Shown here one piece after another: positions 63,165-64,000 of a stretch of 64,000 bases of DNA. The position numbers were made by a program, and so were the translations under genes. The stretch covers positions 45,429-109,428 of the forward strand of contig NZ_JADKYZ010000013.1 of NCBI RefSeq assembly GCF_015354245.1, read 5' to 3'. A model generated the notes under the pieces. That model made no database searches and was not told the DNA's origin. It saw only the letters and a list, made by a program, of their open reading frames with translations. The stretch is from Diaphorobacter caeni. Lineage in GTDB: Bacteria; Pseudomonadota; Gammaproteobacteria; Burkholderiales; Burkholderiaceae_C. Numbering within the stretch: position 1 is the stretch's first letter; each line of letters begins with the position of its first letter.

Positions 63165-63752
63165 ATGAACCGCCCCACATCTCACGCCGCTGTACCCACT
63201 CCCCGCTCTTGCAACGCTGAAAGTGGCTTCACTCTGGTTGAACTCATGTGCACCATTGCGCTGCTGACGATTGTCGCCACTCTGGCCGCTCCGAACTTTT
63301 CCAGCTTGATCCAAAAACTGCGCGTGCATCAGGCCGCCATGGAGCTCAAGGGCTCCCTGCAAGTCGCCCGCTCCGAAGCAGTTCGAAGGGGAGACAACAT
63401 CAAACTGCGAAAGAAGGACGTCACCGATGGCCGAAGTTGCAACGCCTCGCCCAGTGACTGGAGTTGTGGCTGGGATGTGTTCATTGACCTCGACAACAAC
63501 GGGATTCCCCGCGCATCCACGTCGACCGAAGATGACGAGCTGATCCAGTCCTTCCCCGCTCCACCGGATGCTTCCGTGCGTTTCACAACCAACTCGGCCA
63601 CATTGACAGTCAACCGCTGGGGTGCCATCAACGGCATTGGAGCAAGCTTCGCCGTGACTCCTAGAGCCTCAAGCGACTCAGGCCTCGACACCATGATATG
63701 CATCTCCTCCGGAGGACGAGTCAGATCCACTCCTGGCAACAGTTGTGCATGA
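63165..63752 (+). CDS. Type IV pilin-like / GspH-FimT family pseudopilin
   Basis: A 195-residue minor pilin-like protein. The prepilin peptidase site is ESG|FTLVELM (Gly21, Phe22, with Glu at +5), followed by a hydrophobic helix TIALLTIVATLAAP and a C-terminal GspH-like domain. Paired Cys at about 92 and 101, and two more near the C-terminus, suit disulfide bonds. It would be built into a type IV pilus or type II pseudopilus; no other pilin gene is near. ATG 63165 is preferred over a longer frame with no signal-like N-terminus. Confidence 0.85.
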   Translation: MNRPTSHAAVPTPRSCNAESGFTLVELMCTIALLTIVATLAAPNFSSLIQKLRVHQAAMELKGSLQVARSEAVRRGDNIKLRKKDVTDGRSCNASPSDWSCGWDVFIDLDNNGIPRASTSTEDDELIQSFPAPPDASVRFTTNSATLTVNRWGAINGIGASFAVTPRASSDSGLDTMICISSGGRVRSTPGNSCA

Positions 63753-63883
63753 GGGTGGTCATATGGGGATGCTTCGTGTTCATGCGGAGATTGGTTTCGC
63801 AGGGCCCTCACAATCACCGCCTGGATCATGGCTGATGCGAATGCAGGTCCCATGAAGCACGTGTGTTTTGCTTCCCGCAAAGC

Positions 63884-63915
63884 AAAACGCCCCTAACTCA
63901 AATGAGCTAGGGGCG
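63884..63915 (-). terminator. Terminator of the rRNA operon
   Basis: On the minus strand the stem CGCCCCTAGCTCA / TGAGTTAGGGGCG with one G-U pair, followed by TTTT. It lies 15 bases after the 5S 3' end. A second small hairpin (GTTTTGCTT / AAGCAAAAC, about 63865-63888) overlaps its end. Confidence 0.9.
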
Positions 63916-63930
63916 GTTTGGGCTGTAATA

Positions 63931-64000
63931 GCCTGACGATGACCTACTTTCACACGGGAGTCCGCACTATCATCGGCGCGAAGTCGTTTCACTGTCCTGT
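63931..64000 (-). rRNA. rrf: 5S ribosomal RNA, 3' part
   Basis: Reverse strand carries ACAGTGAAACGACTTCGCGC onward to GTAGGTCATCGTCAGGC, the 3' half of betaproteobacterial 5S rRNA. The 5' part and the remaining rRNA genes lie beyond the right edge. Transcription enters the window on the minus strand and stops at the terminator 63884-63915, facing the pilin gene. Confidence 0.93.

Overview
The window looks like a chromosomal segment of a betaproteobacterium of the family Comamonadaceae (Burkholderiales), with a Comamonas/Delftia-like feel. This rests on high GC, the gene content (PhaM-type granule protein, HU with an Ala/Lys tail, 2-aminobenzoyl-CoA pathway genes, NtrYX-like pair next to rsmB), and short non-coding repeats of the kind scattered through such genomes. 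The genus is an inference. I see no prophage, transposase, CRISPR array or conjugation gene.

Left part (1-10.9 kb): the 5' part of an M48 peptidase gene, a periplasmic L-asparaginase, an AEC-family transporter, and a minus-strand cluster of two Roadblock proteins, a small Ras-like GTPase and a winged-helix-like protein. This cluster resembles the actinobacterial 'conservon' signalling operons. Then come the helicase Rep, a small lipoprotein and outer-membrane phospholipase A. Two near-identical ~490 bp hairpin-ended repeats (2065-2553 and 10381-10871) each lie between convergent genes.

Catabolic block (10.9-19.4 kb): seven minus-strand genes (RidA, thioesterase, aryl-CoA ligase, acyl-CoA dehydrogenase, enoyl-CoA hydratase, SDR, and a flavin monooxygenase/Old-Yellow-Enzyme fusion) with a divergent MarR regulator. 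Together they fit aerobic degradation of 2-aminobenzoate (anthranilate) through CoA thioesters, as known from Azoarcus evansii. Salicylate-CoA is the alternative substrate.

Middle (19.4-38.1 kb): universal stress protein, tRNA-guanine transglycosylase, a membrane diguanylate cyclase, a ~134 bp tandem repeat array, a DUF2145 protein pair, a YiaA-like protein, and a lipid-flavoured group (HExxH protein, LplT-PlsC fusion, CREST-type membrane hydrolase). An XRE regulator follows; its putative operator recurs before the YiaA-like gene. After that come a WXXGXW protein, FIST protein, PhaM, an HU-like protein, tyrosine phosphatase, H-NS and aspartase.

Right part (38.1-64 kb): a diheme cytochrome c peroxidase gene in a row with a DAHL-like histidine kinase and a two-receiver response regulator; tRNA-Phe; an NtrYX-like pair with DUF4390 and rsmB; a LemA protein. 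Then the conserved transcription/translation block, all on the minus strand, in transcription order: tRNA-Tyr, tRNA-Gly, tRNA-Thr, tuf, tRNA-Trp, secE, nusG, rplK, rplA, rplJ, rplL, rpoB, rpoC. A lone type IV pilin-like gene and the 3' end of a 5S rRNA gene close the window.
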